From DATBAK01 sp036787815 (lineage in GTDB: Bacteria > Actinomycetota > Acidimicrobiia > IMCC26256 > PALSA-610), in NCBI GenBank assembly GCA_036787815.1, contig DAIQOP010000236.1, forward strand, positions 1-6,387: a stretch of DNA of 6,387 nucleotides, read 5' to 3'. This document shows positions 5,237 to 6,387 of the stretch, one piece after another. Below the pieces are notes generated by a model. It did no database searches and was not told the origin of the DNA. It saw only the letters and a list, made by a program, of their open reading frames with translations. The position numbers were made by a program, and so were the translations under genes. Numbering within the stretch: the first letter of the stretch is position 1; every line of letters begins with the position of its first letter.

Positions 5237-6387
5237 GCACGGCCGATTGGGGCCACGCGACCGCGCTCGACGACGTGTCGGGCCAGGTGGCGATCGCGGG
5301 CATCGGCGAGACGGCGTACACGAAGGCGTCGGGTCGGAGCGCGCGCGAGATCGCGGGTGAAGCGGCCGAGCGGGCGATCGCCGACGCGGGGTTGGAGCCG
5401 GGAGACATCGACGGGCTCACCTACTCGGGTGCGTTCCCCGACTTCGACGTCGCCGCGTTCCACCAGCACTTCGGTACCAGCCACGAGATCTGGTCGTCGC
5501 CGTGGGGCGGCGGCATGGCGTGGGCCGCGACGGCTCCCCACCTTGCCGCGGGCGCCGTCGCCCAGGGCAGGGCCCGGCACGTGCTCAACGTGTTCGCGGT
5601 CGCATGGGCGACCCAGCGGGGCTCGATGACGGGCGGCCCGGGCGAGGTCCACGCCGCACAGTCGCTGAAGCAGAACCTCGAGGTCCCGTTCGGCTGGTTC
5701 CCCCAACCCGTCTACTTCGCGACGATCATGCGGCGGCACATGATCGAGTTCGGGACCACCGAGGAGCAGTTCGGTGCGATCGCCCTCGCGTGCCGCCGCC
5801 ACGCGAACCTGAACCCGGCCGCGGTGATGCACGGACGCCCGATGGAGATGGCCGACTACCTCGCCGCGCCGATGCTCGCCGATCCGTTGCGGCTCCTCGA
5901 CTCGTGCCTCATCTCCGACGGAGGTGCGGCGTACGTGACCACGAGCGTCGAGCGGGCGCGCGACCTGCGCCGCGATCCCGTGGTCGTGGCCGGTGTCGGC
6001 GAGGGCTACTCGGGATCGGGCACCCACTGGGCGTTGCAGCAGGCCTTCACCAGCACCCCGCAGGTGTTCAGCGCGCCGGGCGCCTTCGCGATGGCCGGGC
6101 TCACGCCGGCCGACGTCGACGTGCTCACGGTCTACGACCCCTTCACGGTCGTGTCGCTGATGCAGATCGAAGACATGGGCTTCTGCCCGAAGGGTGAGGC
6201 CGGCAGGTTCGTCGAGGGCGACACGCTGCACCACGACGGTGGTCGGCTCCCGTTCAACACCCACGGCGGCCTGCTCTCGCACGCCTACGTGCTCGGCATC
6301 GCGCACGTCGTCGAGGTCGTGAAGCAGTTGCGGGGCACCGCCGCGGCACAGGTGCCGGAATGCGAGGTCGGTGTGTACGGCGGGTAC
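5233..6387 (+). CDS. thiolase-fold protein lacking the nucleophilic Cys, Ltp2-like aldolase candidate (3' end outside window)
   Basis: The 385 visible residues cover almost a whole SCP2/lipid-transfer-type thiolase; probably only a few C-terminal residues are missing. Landmarks are VAIAGIGETAYTK (19-31), the segment around WGGGMAWAATAPHLAAG (91-107), LLDSCLISDGGAA (221-233), VYDPFTVVSLMQIEDMGFC (300-318), KGEAGRFVEG (320-329) and NTHGGLLSHAYVLG (342-355). A thiolase's reactive Cys should precede the GGG segment near residue 90, but SSPWGGGM has none. The GHP histidine of thiolases is replaced (Tyr352 in LSHAY). Such Cys-less proteins include Ltp2, a retro-aldolase that acts with a DUF35 partner in steroid side-chain degradation. 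Tyr301 and Tyr352 may match the tyrosines implicated there (from memory). The ATG at 5233 overlaps a short upstream ORF as ATGA; a GTG at 5197 in the same frame is the alternative start. It is divergent from the amidohydrolase operon. Confidence 0.82.
   Translation, partial: MSTADWGHATALDDVSGQVAIAGIGETAYTKASGRSAREIAGEAAERAIADAGLEPGDIDGLTYSGAFPDFDVAAFHQHFGTSHEIWSSPWGGGMAWAATAPHLAAGAVAQGRARHVLNVFAVAWATQRGSMTGGPGEVHAAQSLKQNLEVPFGWFPQPVYFATIMRRHMIEFGTTEEQFGAIALACRRHANLNPAAVMHGRPMEMADYLAAPMLADPLRLLDSCLISDGGAAYVTTSVERARDLRRDPVVVAGVGEGYSGSGTHWALQQAFTSTPQVFSAPGAFAMAGLTPADVDVLTVYDPFTVVSLMQIEDMGFCPKGEAGRFVEGDTLHHDGGRLPFNTHGGLLSHAYVLGIAHVVEVVKQLRGTAAAQVPECEVGVYGGY

Noticed and set aside
5107..6306. 399-codon minus-strand open frame opposite the thiolase-fold gene
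   Set aside because: It is low-complexity Arg/Val/Glu/His-rich sequence with no family motif, while the plus strand carries recognisable thiolase blocks throughout.

Overview
The window is GC-rich throughout and its promoter-like sites follow the actinobacterial TANNNT -10 pattern. The gene content (CoA-linked degradative enzymes and several amidohydrolase-fold paralogs) also fits a soil or aquatic high-GC actinobacterium. An acidimicrobial or mycobacterial relative is a guess from protein style; nothing in the window fixes the taxon. There is no RNA gene, insertion sequence or CRISPR array that I can see.

Layout from left to right. (1) The 3' part of a plus-strand ABC importer ATPase (2-733). 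Its tail overlaps by 47 bases the tail of a convergent minus-strand gene for a small zinc-ribbon protein (687-1046). (2) A 112-base gap (1047-1158) holding a strong inverted repeat and a possible promoter for the zinc-ribbon gene. (3) A compact minus-strand operon read from 5011 down to 1159: three tandem amidohydrolase-fold paralogs (290, 300 and 294 aa) followed by a CaiB/BaiF-type CoA transferase of the 2-methylacyl-CoA racemase (AMACR/MCR) group. Spacings are 9, 2 and 14 bases, and one Shine-Dalgarno sequence overlaps the preceding stop codon. (4) A 221-base divergent control region (5012-5232) with a perfect 6-3-6 palindrome on the -35 element of a good minus-strand promoter, three tandem copies of a 15-base repeat around the predicted transcript start, and a leaderless-type plus-strand start that would open a 26-codon ORF. 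(5) A plus-strand thiolase-fold gene (5233 to the right edge, its last few residues missing) that lacks the thiolase nucleophilic cysteine.

The racemase-like enzyme, the Cys-less thiolase (resembling the Ltp2-type retro-aldolases of steroid side-chain degradation) and the shared operator-like palindrome suggest a co-regulated catabolic locus for a branched acyl-CoA, perhaps a steroid or isoprenoid side chain. This is inference. The most unusual part is the amidohydrolase trio. All three keep the overall sequence style of the ACMSD-like amidohydrolase family, but each has lost the N-terminal HxH metal motif, the strand-5 His and the C-terminal catalytic Asp, while a large block around the remaining histidine is nearly invariant. 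They are probably not ordinary metal-dependent hydrolases or decarboxylases, and their tandem triplication beside CoA-ester enzymes is the best candidate here for an uncharacterised system.
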